Under the pieces are notes generated by a model, which saw only the letters and a list, made by a program, of their open reading frames with translations, was not told the DNA's origin and did not search any database. This document shows, piece by piece, positions 1 to 8,470 of a stretch of 64,000 bases of DNA (position 1 is the first letter of the stretch; the number at the start of each line of letters is the position of its first letter). The translations under genes and the position numbers were made by a program. The stretch is from Sagittula stellata E-37 (GTDB taxonomy: Bacteria; Pseudomonadota; Alphaproteobacteria; Rhodobacterales; Rhodobacteraceae): the NCBI RefSeq assembly GCF_039724765.1, contig NZ_CP155729.1:1741001-1805000 (forward strand). Reading direction: 5' to 3'.

Positions 1-1
1 C

Positions 2-1099
2 TTCGACATGACCGTGTGGAAGGGGAGTCGCTGGTCCGCAGCGAAGGCCTACCTGCGGCCCGCAAAGGCGATGGGCGCGGTCATAGTTCGCGGTCTGGCC
101 CATCGTGTGGTCTTTGAGGACGGGCGGGCCACCGGAGTGGAGATATCGCGCGGCGGCGCGACCGAGGTGATCCACGCCCGGCGCGAGGTGGTGCTTTCAG
201 CCAGCGCGATCAATTCGCCGAAGCTCCTGATGCTGTCGGGGATCGGTCCTGCGGCGCACCTGGCCGACCACGGCATCGAAGTGCGTGCGGACAGGCCCGG
301 TGTGGGGCGCAACCTTCAGGATCATCTGGAACTCTATGTCCAGATGGCGGCCACCCAGCCGGTGTCGCTGGCCAAGTACTGGAACCTGTGGGGCAAGGCC
401 TGGGTCGGTGCGCAGTGGCTGTTCGGGCGGGCCGGGCCGGGCGCATCCAACCAATTCGAAAGCGCGGGTTTCATACGCTCGCGCGCCGGAGTGCAATATC
501 CCGACATCCAGTACCATTTCCTGCCGATCGCCGTGCGCTACGATGGTGCCATCGCGCCGGAGGGGCACGGTTTTCAGGCGCACACCGGCCCGATGCGGTC
601 GCCATCGCGTGGCGCGGTGACGTTGCGGTCTGCCGATCCAAAAGAGGCGCCGAAAATCCTGTTCAACTACATGAGTTGCCCGGAGGATTGGGAGGATTTC
701 CGGACAGCGATCCGGCTGACGCGCGAAATCTTCGCGCAAGATGCCTTTGCACCGTTCCGCGGGGCCGAGCTTCAGCCGGGGGCGGCGGCACAGACCGACG
801 ACGAACTTGACGATGTGATACGGGAACATGTGGAAAGCGCCTATCACCCCTGCGGCACCTGCCGGATGGGACGCGCCGACGACGTCGACGCCGTGGTCGA
901 TCCGGTGGGGCGCGTGATTGGCGTGGAGGGATTGCGCGTGGCGGACAGCTCGATCTTCCCGCGCATCACCAACGGCAACCTCAATGCGCCGTCGATCATG
1001 GTGGGCGAGAAGATCGCCGATCACATGCTGGACAGACGGCTCCCGCCCGAAGCGGCAACGCCCTGGATACATCCGGACTGGGAAACCCGGCAACGTTAA
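2..1099 (+). CDS. betA: Choline dehydrogenase BetA (GMC oxidoreductase), 5'-truncated by window edge
   Basis: This is the C-terminal part of an FAD-dependent GMC oxidoreductase. The reading frame is open to the left edge, so the N-terminal FAD-binding Rossmann segment lies outside the window. The GMC signature 2 ([18 protein letters not shown]) sits about 65 residues in, and the C-terminal catalytic block HPCGTCRMG with a later NGNLNAPS segment carries the His/Asn active-site pair. The C-terminus ([14 protein letters not shown], then LPPEAATPW) is typical of BetA, which oxidises choline to betaine aldehyde for glycine-betaine synthesis. The rest of a bet cluster would be expected upstream, off-window. 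Another alcohol-oxidising GMC enzyme is possible but less likely. Confidence 0.85.
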   Translation, partial: FDMTVWKGSRWSAAKAYLRPAKAMGAVIVRGLAHRVVFEDGRATGVEISRGGATEVIHARREVVLSASAINSPKLLMLSGIGPAAHLADHGIEVRADRPGVGRNLQDHLELYVQMAATQPVSLAKYWNLWGKAWVGAQWLFGRAGPGASNQFESAGFIRSRAGVQYPDIQYHFLPIAVRYDGAIAPEGHGFQAHTGPMRSPSRGAVTLRSADPKEAPKILFNYMSCPEDWEDFRTAIRLTREIFAQDAFAPFRGAELQPGAAAQTDDELDDVIREHVESAYHPCGTCRMGRADDVDAVVDPVGRVIGVEGLRVADSSIFPRITNGNLNAPSIMVGEKIADHMLDRRLPPEAATPWIHPDWETRQR

Positions 1100-1153
1100 C
1101 GAAGACTTCAGAAACGCATTGATCGGACGGCGGCGCCGCCGCACGTTAATGCG

Positions 1154-1681
1154 ATGTTAAGAATGCTGAAGATCCTGATGCCCGTGGTGGCGCTTGCTCT
1201 GCCGGGGGCGGTCGTTGCCGGGGACCGCGCCATCAGTGGGCCCGCGCGGGTTCTGGATGGCGCACGGATCGTCGTGGGCGACACCGTCGTTCAACTGCGC
1301 GGCCTCGAAAGTGTGAACGACAATCTTGTTTGCGGCGATGGATTCGCCTGCGGACGTTGGGCCGTGGGCGAGCTTAAAGCGCGATACGACGGGCGCCTGC
1401 TATCTTGTTTCGGGCAGTTCATGCAGGATGGCGTGTCGTTTGCGGCGTTTTGCCTTGAAGGGCGCGAAGACATCGGCGCGGCAATACTGCGCGGCGGGTT
1501 GGGGTTCGCATCGCTCGACGCGCCTTCGGATTACCGTGATGCCAGCCGTGGGGCGATACGTCAGAGAGTCGGATTGCGCGCGTTCGGCGGCGCCGTCCGG
1601 GTGCCCGAAGCAGGGGCATCCGGTCCGGCAATGAAGGCGGCGCTCGGCATCCCCGCAGATGCAGTCTTAATCATTCTTTAA
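1154..1681 (+). CDS. Secreted staphylococcal-nuclease-fold protein, catalytically degenerate
   Basis: The protein has 175 residues with a signal peptide (about residues 1-22, ending VVAG). The mature part follows the SNase (OB-fold) pattern of the next gene: RVLDGARIVVGD aligns with HVIDGDTLVVGD, and a Cys pair follows at a similar spacing. The catalytic positions are altered: the family VRLxGIDTPE reads VQLRGLESVN, losing the first Arg and the Glu. It is probably an exported non-catalytic paralogue. It lies 14 bp upstream of the next gene's earliest start and is likely co-transcribed with it. The start is uncertain (ATG at 1154 or 1163); no strong RBS is seen. Confidence 0.6.
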   Translation: MLRMLKILMPVVALALPGAVVAGDRAISGPARVLDGARIVVGDTVVQLRGLESVNDNLVCGDGFACGRWAVGELKARYDGRLLSCFGQFMQDGVSFAAFCLEGREDIGAAILRGGLGFASLDAPSDYRDASRGAIRQRVGLRAFGGAVRVPEAGASGPAMKAALGIPADAVLIIL

Positions 1682-1725
1682 CACAGGTTATTGACTTGGC
1701 TGGCGGCGTCCCGATGTACAGAAGT

Positions 1726-2400
1726 ATGTTGCGCCCAATGATTGCCCTCCTCTTGTGCCTTGCAATGCCCGCCCAGGCTGAGGTCGCAGGGAAGGTGCAC
1801 GTGATCGACGGCGACACCCTTGTCGTTGGCGACACGCGCGTCCGGCTCCACGGCATCGACACTCCGGAGAACGCGCAGATGTGCGGTGCAAAGGGTGTCA
1901 GTCCCTGGCCTTGTGGCGCATGGGTGTCTGACAAAGTCCGGTCGGTCTACGAAGGGGCAAACGCACGCTGTTCCGAGGTGGACATGGATGGCTATGGCCG
2001 CGTGGTGGCGAAGTGTTTCGTGCACGGCGAAGATGTCGGGCGGCAATTGGTGGCGGAAGGTCTGGCGCTGGCCTACGCCAAGTACTCTCGGGACTATCTT
2101 GGCGATGAAGCGTCGGCTCGCGCGGCGGAACGGGGCTTGCACGGAATGGTTTTCGAACGTCCGGCCCGGTATCGGGCACTAAAGCGGGAGGCGCGCGCAA
2201 AGACAGGCGCCTTGGGGCAGGAGAGCCCGCTGGGGTGCCGGATCAAGGGCAACATCAGCCGCTCTGGCGGAACCCGGATCTATCATGTTCCCGGCCAGCG
2301 CGACTATGACGCGACGGTCATCACCGAGACGCTGGGCGAACGGTGGTTCTGTTCGGAATCCGAGGCACGCGATGCCGGGTGGCGCCGCGCCAAACGCTGA
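1726..2400 (+). CDS. Secreted thermonuclease-family (SNase-like) nuclease
   Basis: An exported SNase-family nuclease. After a signal peptide (MLRPMIALLLCLAMPAQA) comes HVIDGDTLVVGDTRVRLHGIDTPE, which holds the Ca-binding Asp and the catalytic Arg and Glu. The third catalytic Arg is in DMDGYGR. The domain ends near residue 145, followed by about 80 residues with two Cys (GCRIKGNIS... and WFCSESEARDAGWR), a tail common in alphaproteobacterial SNase proteins. The start at 1726 is chosen because it begins the hydrophobic signal; ATGs at 1714 and 1738 and a TTG at 1696 are alternatives. It is likely involved in extracellular or periplasmic nucleic-acid breakdown. Confidence 0.8.
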   Translation: MLRPMIALLLCLAMPAQAEVAGKVHVIDGDTLVVGDTRVRLHGIDTPENAQMCGAKGVSPWPCGAWVSDKVRSVYEGANARCSEVDMDGYGRVVAKCFVHGEDVGRQLVAEGLALAYAKYSRDYLGDEASARAAERGLHGMVFERPARYRALKREARAKTGALGQESPLGCRIKGNISRSGGTRIYHVPGQRDYDATVITETLGERWFCSESEARDAGWRRAKR

Positions 2401-2493
2401 GCCCGAAAAACGTGCATATTTGATGCGCATCAAGGTGGGTGGGGCAGGGTGGCTTTAGTGTCTGTTCTGACGCAAGAACGACAGGAGACGCAC

Positions 2494-2730
2494 ATGTCGC
2501 ATACCCCCCACGAGCTTTCCGAAGAGTTTCCGGAATACGCTGAGAAACTCCGTGAACTGAAGACCAGCGATGCACATTTCGCGCGGCTGGCTGACCAGTA
2601 CCACGAAGTAAACCGCCGGGTGCACCGCGCGGCCACGAACGTGGAACCGATGGAGCAATTGGCCGAAGATGAGCTTCGCAAGGAGCGGGCCGTTCTGAAG
2701 GACGAGATCTACGCCCTGCTCAGGGCCTGA
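2494..2730 (+). CDS. DUF465 / YdcH family small protein
   Basis: A small acidic/basic helical protein of 78 residues (MSHTPHELSEEFPEY...) ending in LKDEIYALLRA. Length, lack of a signal peptide and the pattern of a charged helix followed by a short C-terminal helix match the DUF465 (YdcH-like) family, whose function is not established. The start at ATG 2494 is supported by an AGGAG at 2483-2487; the open frame extends further upstream but without an RBS. A convergent terminator follows. Confidence 0.75.
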   Translation: MSHTPHELSEEFPEYAEKLRELKTSDAHFARLADQYHEVNRRVHRAATNVEPMEQLAEDELRKERAVLKDEIYALLRA

Positions 2731-2759
2731 TCATTCGCCAATCGCCCATTTTCGTGCAG

Positions 2760-2782
2760 CGGGCGCCCTGAGGGGGCGCCCG
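2760..2782. terminator. Hairpin between convergent genes
   Basis: A 9-bp perfect GC stem (2760-2768 with 2774-2782) with a 5-nt loop lies between the stop of the DUF465 gene and the stop of the glutathione peroxidase gene. The following T-tract is short, so it is a weak but plausible bidirectional terminator. Confidence 0.5.
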
Positions 2783-2785
2783 TTG

Positions 2786-3298
2786 TCATTTCAGGTATGG
2801 CTGGATCGCCGAGACGATCGGTTCCGACAACGGTTTGGTCGTCGACCCGAAGGTTGCAACAACCTCGCCTTCAGGGCTGACGAGCACCTTGTTGAAGTTC
2901 CAGGACGGCTCGAACCCGTATTGCTGCTTGACCCATTGGTAAAACGGATGCGCCGTTGCGCCGCGCACAGAGGTGATGTCCGTCATCGGCAGGGTTAGCC
3001 CGAAGTTCACGGCGCAGAAGTCGGCCACCTCTTCGGCGGTCGCGAGTTCCTGACGGAAGTCGTCGGAGGGTACGGCAAGGACAACCAGACCGTCTTCCTT
3101 GTGCCGGTCGTAAAGGCTCTGCAATCCATCATATTGTGGCGTGAAACCACAGCGCGAGGCGGTGTTGACGACGAGGACCGGCTGGCCTTTCCAATCGCCG
3201 AGATCGAGCGTCCCACCGTCGATGCCGTTGAAGGTGAAGCCCGCCGCCAAAAGCGGCGTTGCCAGAAGGCTCAGGAGGAGGGTGGCGGTGCGGATCAT
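2786..3298 (-). CDS. Exported glutathione-peroxidase-family protein
   Basis: A thiol peroxidase of the GPx family, 170 residues, with an N-terminal signal peptide (to about residue 19), so probably periplasmic. The peroxidatic cysteine is C50 in NTASRCGFTPQY, and the WNFNK motif supplies the Trp and Asn of the catalytic tetrad. The usual Gln-containing NQF segment reads SDDF here, so the canonical Gln is absent; this is seen in some bacterial members. It would reduce hydroperoxides using thioredoxin or glutathione. Confidence 0.85.
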   Translation of the reverse strand: MIRTATLLLSLLATPLLAAGFTFNGIDGGTLDLGDWKGQPVLVVNTASRCGFTPQYDGLQSLYDRHKEDGLVVLAVPSDDFRQELATAEEVADFCAVNFGLTLPMTDITSVRGATAHPFYQWVKQQYGFEPSWNFNKVLVSPEGEVVATFGSTTKPLSEPIVSAIQPYLK

Positions 3299-3486
3299 CG
3301 GTGGCGTTCCTGCAATGCGGTTCGCAATAGATACGTGCGACGCGACGTTCCGGTTTCAAGTTTTCCGGCGGCTGGCCTGACGTGGCGGATTTCTCTGCGT
3401 GCAACCGGTACCGTGGCGCTTGCGTTGGAATGTCGAGGCGTGCTGGAGTGGGTGCCTCAGGGCCGAAATGCGGACGGAGGTGCACG

Positions 3487-3756
3487 ATGGCGGGGGGATG
3501 GAGCCGCGACGGCGCGGAAAACGAACAGATGGAAGCGACGATCCAGGAGGAACTGGAGCGCTTGAAGGCGCGCCGCGGCCCGTCGGGCGAGAGTTTCCGC
3601 GCGTGCGCGGAGTGCGGCGAGGAAATCCCCGAAAAGCGCCGCGTGGCGCTGCCGGGGGTAAAGCTCTGCGTGGAGTGTGCGTCCGAGCGTGACAGTGTAT
3701 TCAAGGCGCGGGCCGGGTACAACCGGCGGGGGTCGAAGGACAGCCAGTTAAAGTGA
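3487..3756 (+). CDS. DksA/TraR-family C4 zinc-finger protein
   Basis: An 89-residue protein with an N-terminal helix and a four-Cys zinc finger (C40, C43, C61, C64; CxxC-x17-CxxC). This is the short TraR/YbiI-like version of the DksA family. It lacks the long coiled coil and acidic tip of full DksA, so it probably acts on RNA polymerase like TraR, if at all. The start is ATG 3487, preceded by GGAGG at 3476-3480. It is followed after 10 bp by a gene for an exported protein. Confidence 0.8.
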   Translation: MAGGWSRDGAENEQMEATIQEELERLKARRGPSGESFRACAECGEEIPEKRRVALPGVKLCVECASERDSVFKARAGYNRRGSKDSQLK

Positions 3757-3766
3757 GGTCTTGGGC

Positions 3767-4330
3767 ATGACGTGGCCCGTCTTGCAGAGGTGGGGGTGCT
3801 TTTCGGCGGTCCGGGTCCTGCCCCTGTGCCTGGCGGTTGGCTTTGGTCCGCTGCCGGCCTGCGCCGAGGAACTGGGGGTGATGACGGCCCGGGTGGACGG
3901 GGCACCGATGGAGTGGCGGCTCTATGCGTTCGACCGGTCCGGGGGCCAGATCGCGACGGCGGCGTTCCGGCAGGACCAGTGGTTGGCGGAATTGCAGTTG
4001 CAGGGGCACGTGGAGCCGGATTTCTCCAGTGCCGATGTCATGAGCCTGACTGTCCGCTTTCCGGGCTGGTACGCGCCGGGGGTGGCGCCCATGTCGGTCG
4101 ATATCCTCTACGTCCCCGAGCGGCTGGGCGGGCCGTTCTGGACCAGCCGCGGCGCGCGCCAGGGCCCCAGCGTCGAGATCGTCCGGTTCGACGTCATGGG
4201 ACGCATGGGCGAGATCGACCTGGCCTTTGCCGGTAAGTTGTGCCGCAAGGCGTACCTTTCGGCGCCGGTCGATCTCGGCAATTGCGTCGAAGTGCTGGGG
4301 CGCGTGGTGTCGCGGGTGGTGATGGAATAG
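3767..4330 (+). CDS. Hypothetical exported protein
   Basis: A 187-residue protein that I do not recognise. It begins with a long hydrophobic signal-like segment ending at PLPACAEE. The mature part looks like an all-beta domain (MTARVDGAPMEWRLYAFD) with two late Cys (GKLCRKAY and GNCVEVLG) that could form a disulfide. A periplasmic or envelope location is inferred. It may be co-transcribed with the TraR-like gene just upstream. Confidence 0.5.
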   Translation: MTWPVLQRWGCFSAVRVLPLCLAVGFGPLPACAEELGVMTARVDGAPMEWRLYAFDRSGGQIATAAFRQDQWLAELQLQGHVEPDFSSADVMSLTVRFPGWYAPGVAPMSVDILYVPERLGGPFWTSRGARQGPSVEIVRFDVMGRMGEIDLAFAGKLCRKAYLSAPVDLGNCVEVLGRVVSRVVME

Positions 4331-4363
4331 CCGCGGCAGTGGCGACTTCGGCTCAGGTCGCGC

Positions 4364-6187
4364 CTAGTCCTCCATCGCTTCCAGTTCGTCGATGAAGCCT
4401 TCGATCATCGACAAGCCCTTGTCCCAGAACGCCGGGTCCGTGGCGTCCAGTCCGAAGGGCGCCAACAGCTCCTTGTGGTGCTTCGATCCGCCAGCCTTCA
4501 GCATGTCGAAGTACTTGTCCTGGAACCCCTCGGGTTGTTCCTCGTAGGCGGCGTAGAGCGCGTTCACGAGGCCGTCCCCGAAGGCATAGGCGTAGACGTA
4601 GAAGGGCGAGTGCACGAAGTGCGGGATGTATGCCCAGAAGGTTTCGTAGCCTTCCATGAAATCAAACGACTCGCCCAGCGATTCCGCCTGCACCGACATC
4701 CAGAGCGCGTTGATGTCGTCCGGGGTCAGTTCGCCGCCGCGACGCGCCTCGTGGAGTTTGCATTCGAAGTCGTAGAAGGCGATCTGACGCACGACCGTGT
4801 TGATCATGTCCTCGACCTTGCCGGCCAGCAGGACCTTGCGTTCCTTCTGGTCCTTGGCGTTTTCGAGCATCTTGCGGAAGGTCAGCATCTCGCCGAAGAC
4901 CGAGGCCGTTTCCGCTAGCGTCAGCGGGGTGGAGGCCAGCATTTCGCCCTGATCCGCCGCCAGAACCTGGTGCACGCCGTGGCCCAGTTCGTGTGCCAGC
5001 GTCATCACGTCGCGCGGTTTACCAAGGTAGTTCAGCAGCACGTAGGGGTGCGCGTCGGTCACGGTGGGGTGCGCGAAGGCGCCGGGCGCCTTGCCGGGTT
5101 TCACCGCGGCGTCGATCCAGCCCTTGTCGAAGAAGGGGGTCGCGATCTCGCCCATGCGGGGGTCGAAGGCGGTGTAGGCGTCCATCACCATGCCACGCGC
5201 CTCGGGCCACTTGACGATGCGGTCGGTTTCCATCGGCAGCGGCGCGTTGCGGTCCCAGACCTGCATGCGGTCGACGCCGAGCCACTTGCGCTTCAGTTCG
5301 TAGTAGCGGTGGCTGAGGCGCGGGTAGGCAGCGACCACGGCATTGCGCAGGGCTTCCACGACCTCCGGTTCGACGTCGTTCGACAGGTGGCGGCCGGTCT
5401 GCGCGGTGGGCATCCCACGCCAGCGGTCCATGACCTCCTTCTCCTTGGTCTGCGTGTTGTGGACACGCGCGAAGGTCTTGATGTTGGCGGCAAAGACGCG
5501 GGCGAGTTCACGGGCCGCGGCTTCGCGCTTCGACCGGTCCTGATCGGTCAGGTGGTTCAGGGTCGACTCGATGTTCTGCTCTTCACCGTCGATGGTGAAG
5601 GTGAGCCCTGCGATTGTCTCGTCGAAGAGGCGCTCCCACGCGTCGCCGACCACACCCAGGTCGTGCAGGAACTTCTCCATCTCGTCGGACAATTGGTAGG
5701 GTTTCATCGCGCGGATGCGACGGATGGCTGGTTTGTAGCGGGCGAGGTCCGCGTTCTCGGCGTAGCGGCTGTCGAAGAAGTCGTCCTCCAGCCGGTTCAG
5801 TTCCAGCGTGAAGAAGACCAGCGGCGTCGTGTAGACGGTGATCTTTTCCTGCATGTCCGACAGGAACTTCGCACGCTCCGGATCGACGGTCATCTGGTAG
5901 TAGCGCAGGCCCGCGAAGGACATGATCCGCCCGGCGATGCCCTCGATCTTTTCGTGGCGGTGGATCGCGTCGAGGAAACCCTTCGCGTCCAGCGAGTCGA
6001 GCTTGCCCTCGTAGTCGGTGGCGAAGCTGCGGCAGGCATCCTCCAGCCAGTCGAGATCGCGTTTCAGTTCCGGCGCGTCGGGGGCCGGGTAAAGATCGGT
6101 CAGGTCCCACTCCGGCAGCGGGCCCAGGTCCTTGCCACCTGCGCTGGCATTGGCATCGAAGACGGGACGGGGGGCGGTCATGCGCAT
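4364..6187 (-). CDS. pepF: M3-family oligoendopeptidase F
   Basis: A zinc metallopeptidase of 607 residues. The active-site motif HELGH (in TLAHELGHGVHQ) and a downstream Glu (LAETASVFGEML) give the M3 zinc ligands. The N-terminus has the PepF-type linker LPEWDLTDLYP. The protein is cytoplasmic and would cut short peptides. The start at 6187 (MRMTAPRP) is chosen because GAGG lies about 8 nt upstream; the frame is open to 6235. It is monocistronic. Confidence 0.9.
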   Translation of the reverse strand: MRMTAPRPVFDANASAGGKDLGPLPEWDLTDLYPAPDAPELKRDLDWLEDACRSFATDYEGKLDSLDAKGFLDAIHRHEKIEGIAGRIMSFAGLRYYQMTVDPERAKFLSDMQEKITVYTTPLVFFTLELNRLEDDFFDSRYAENADLARYKPAIRRIRAMKPYQLSDEMEKFLHDLGVVGDAWERLFDETIAGLTFTIDGEEQNIESTLNHLTDQDRSKREAAARELARVFAANIKTFARVHNTQTKEKEVMDRWRGMPTAQTGRHLSNDVEPEVVEALRNAVVAAYPRLSHRYYELKRKWLGVDRMQVWDRNAPLPMETDRIVKWPEARGMVMDAYTAFDPRMGEIATPFFDKGWIDAAVKPGKAPGAFAHPTVTDAHPYVLLNYLGKPRDVMTLAHELGHGVHQVLAADQGEMLASTPLTLAETASVFGEMLTFRKMLENAKDQKERKVLLAGKVEDMINTVVRQIAFYDFECKLHEARRGGELTPDDINALWMSVQAESLGESFDFMEGYETFWAYIPHFVHSPFYVYAYAFGDGLVNALYAAYEEQPEGFQDKYFDMLKAGGSKHHKELLAPFGLDATDPAFWDKGLSMIEGFIDELEAMED

Positions 6188-6380
6188 GGGAGTACCTCTG
6201 TTTGCCATTTGAGCAAGACATAGGGGCCGCATCACGGGGAAGGCAAGGCGAGGTGCCGGATATTTGGGCGGCGGGCATAGCCAAAAGGATTGGAGACGCG
6301 CGGCCGGATCGCCCTACACTGAGAAAGGACACCCGGGGAATCAATCCGGGGCACGCGGTATTCAAGGGAGGATTTTCAGC

Positions 6381-7394
6381 ATGTCGAACAAAAACGTGGT
6401 CTTTGGCGTCGGTGGCGTTCTCGTGGGCCTTTTGGCAGGCGTCGCCGTCGGCGGAGCCGTGAGCGAAAGCAAGATGGCAGAGGCGATTGGACGGTCGCTC
6501 AGCCCGGCGCAGGAAGCATCGGCCCAGGCCGCCAGCAGCACGCAGGAGGCCCTTGCCCGGCTGGAGGAACGGCTTGGGACGCTGGAGCGGGCGGTCAACG
6601 ACAGCAAGGTCGACCCGTCGGCGCTGACAGAGGGGGTGCGTGCCTCGACCGAGGGCATGTCGGCCAAGCTGGACGAAATGCAGACGGCCCTGAGCACAAA
6701 GATCTCGGACACGTCGAAAAGCCAGACGGAAGCGATGAAGACGGCGCTTTCGGACATTTCGAACGGGATCGAGGAAAGCGCGCGTATCGCCGCCTCCGCA
6801 GTCGCGGCCGCGGGCGGGGGTTCCGCCTTGGGCGAAAACGGCTCGGCAGAAGCCATGAGCGCAAGCGACACCGCGGAATTGAGCGAGCCGATGGGCGTCG
6901 GCGAAACCGCGATCTTCGCGGACGGTGCGCTTCGGGTCTTTGTCTCGCGGCTGGATGCACAGAGCGGCTCGGCCCGGCTGTCGATCAACGGAAAGTCGTC
7001 GATGCTGGGTGCGGGTGGCACAACGCACGCCAGCGTCGGGGAACAGACCTGCGCGGTGTCGGTGATGGCGCTGACAGATGACGGGGTTACACTGGGTTCC
7101 GACTGCAAGGGGGCGGCGCAGGAGGAGGCAGAGCAGCAGGCGGCAGCGAGCGAAGCGCCCGAGAACGGCATGAAACCCGGCAACGCCGTCAGCCTGGCCG
7201 ATGGGGCCGTGCGCGTCTTCCTGTCGTCGGTCGACGATCAGAGTGGTGTGGCGCGGATCGCGGTCAACGGTGTCACGACGCAGCGCGTGGCGGTGGGCGA
7301 CAGCGTCGAAGTAAGTTCCGGCGATCAGAACTGCACCGTCACGGTCACCGGTGTCGGCCAGGGGCAGGCTGCATTCGACGCAAAATGCAGCTAA
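6381..7394 (+). CDS. Membrane-anchored coiled-coil protein with a duplicated C-terminal domain
   Basis: A 337-residue protein that I do not recognise. It has one N-terminal TM segment rich in Gly/Val (about residues 7-27), then about 120 residues of Ala/Ser/Glu-rich predicted coiled coil (STQEALARLEERLGTLERAV...). The C-terminal half holds two related units of about 65 residues: one begins GETAIFADGALRVFVSRLD, the other GNAVSLADGAVRVFLSSVD. Each has VGE/SGDQ(N)C then a final Cys, suggesting one disulfide per unit. The likely location is periplasmic, anchored in the inner membrane. GGGAGGA just upstream supports ATG 6381. Confidence 0.55.
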   Translation: MSNKNVVFGVGGVLVGLLAGVAVGGAVSESKMAEAIGRSLSPAQEASAQAASSTQEALARLEERLGTLERAVNDSKVDPSALTEGVRASTEGMSAKLDEMQTALSTKISDTSKSQTEAMKTALSDISNGIEESARIAASAVAAAGGGSALGENGSAEAMSASDTAELSEPMGVGETAIFADGALRVFVSRLDAQSGSARLSINGKSSMLGAGGTTHASVGEQTCAVSVMALTDDGVTLGSDCKGAAQEEAEQQAAASEAPENGMKPGNAVSLADGAVRVFLSSVDDQSGVARIAVNGVTTQRVAVGDSVEVSSGDQNCTVTVTGVGQGQAAFDAKCS

Positions 7395-7433
7395 ACTGAG
7401 ATGGTGCGTCCCTCACGGGGCGCGCGCCTCCTG

Positions 7434-8333
7434 TCAGAACTTGTAGGTGTAGGTGGCGTGCAGCCCGGGGTGAAGCGCCCCATCGGTGGCCGCGAACGTC
7501 ACCTTGCCGAATTCCTTGAAGCTGTAGTCCACCGCGATCCCGTAGGCCTCGTCCGTCGCATCCTCGGTGAACTCTCCCATCACGTCGAGTCCGAGACGGT
7601 CGGCAAGCGGCACGCGCATGTGCCACGCGACGGCATCGGGGCGTTGGTTGGCCTCTGGGTGGAGGTATGCCAGCCCGATCTCGCCTCCGTCGAAAAGGTA
7701 CGCGCCACCGACTTTTGAGTTCGTGGCAACGTGTTCGTTGTCGCGCGTCCAGACGCTTTCCACAGCGGCCATCAGCCGGTAGCTGTTCCCGTTCCACGTC
7801 AGCGCCGCAGAGGCGGAGCGAAAGCTGCCCTTGCTGGCGTCGTGCACCGAGACGATCCAGTCGAGACTGCCCGTGCTGCCCTCGGCGGACAGGCCCCACG
7901 GAACAGCGGTGCGGCGCATGGCCTCCACCGTGTTGTAGGCGCGCGTGTATTCGGCCCGGCTGTAGGCAAGGAAGGGTGCGGTGTCCTCGAACACCGAAGG
8001 AAGAACGGCGTCGTAAGCCGGGCGCAACGCCCCCAGCTTGTACCGGCTGTCCCATGCGAAGGCCCCGTAGGTTTCATGCGGCCGCTTGCCGTCGAGCGAA
8101 AACAGGTATGTGCCGAATTCGAAGGTAAGCGGCACGCGGGACGTCAGTGGCACTGCAAAGCTCACATCCGCAAAGCCGATCCCCGGTCCGGGCTTCATGT
8201 CCGTGGTGCCGATGGACAGCGTTCCGTGGTAACTGAAGCCGCCAAAGGACGACGGTTGTTCAGGCTCTGCCGCCTGAGTGGCCATCGGCCCGGCCATGGA
8301 TAGGGCGACAAAAAGCCCGAGGATTCGCTGCAT
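7434..8333 (-). CDS. Porin-like outer-membrane beta-barrel protein
   Basis: A 299-residue protein with a signal peptide (MQRILGLFVALSMAGPMATQA). The mature sequence alternates polar and hydrophobic residues throughout (GGFSYHGTLSIGTTD, VPLTFEFGTYLF) and ends YTYKF; the terminal Phe is the BAM recognition signature of outer-membrane barrels. Substrate is unknown. The start at 8333 begins the signal peptide; the frame continues upstream without one. Confidence 0.65.
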   Translation of the reverse strand: MQRILGLFVALSMAGPMATQAAEPEQPSSFGGFSYHGTLSIGTTDMKPGPGIGFADVSFAVPLTSRVPLTFEFGTYLFSLDGKRPHETYGAFAWDSRYKLGALRPAYDAVLPSVFEDTAPFLAYSRAEYTRAYNTVEAMRRTAVPWGLSAEGSTGSLDWIVSVHDASKGSFRSASAALTWNGNSYRLMAAVESVWTRDNEHVATNSKVGGAYLFDGGEIGLAYLHPEANQRPDAVAWHMRVPLADRLGLDVMGEFTEDATDEAYGIAVDYSFKEFGKVTFAATDGALHPGLHATYTYKF

Positions 8334-8470
8334 TCTAGGCCCCCGTCTTGGACGAATGAAATAAAGCCATGGGCGGACAGCGGAGGGAAGATCGGCGCGG
8401 CCCTCGGGTCTTTGTATGTGACCGGAACGGCACGTTTTTTTGCCCACAGACGGCGTGGCGCACCCGTCAT

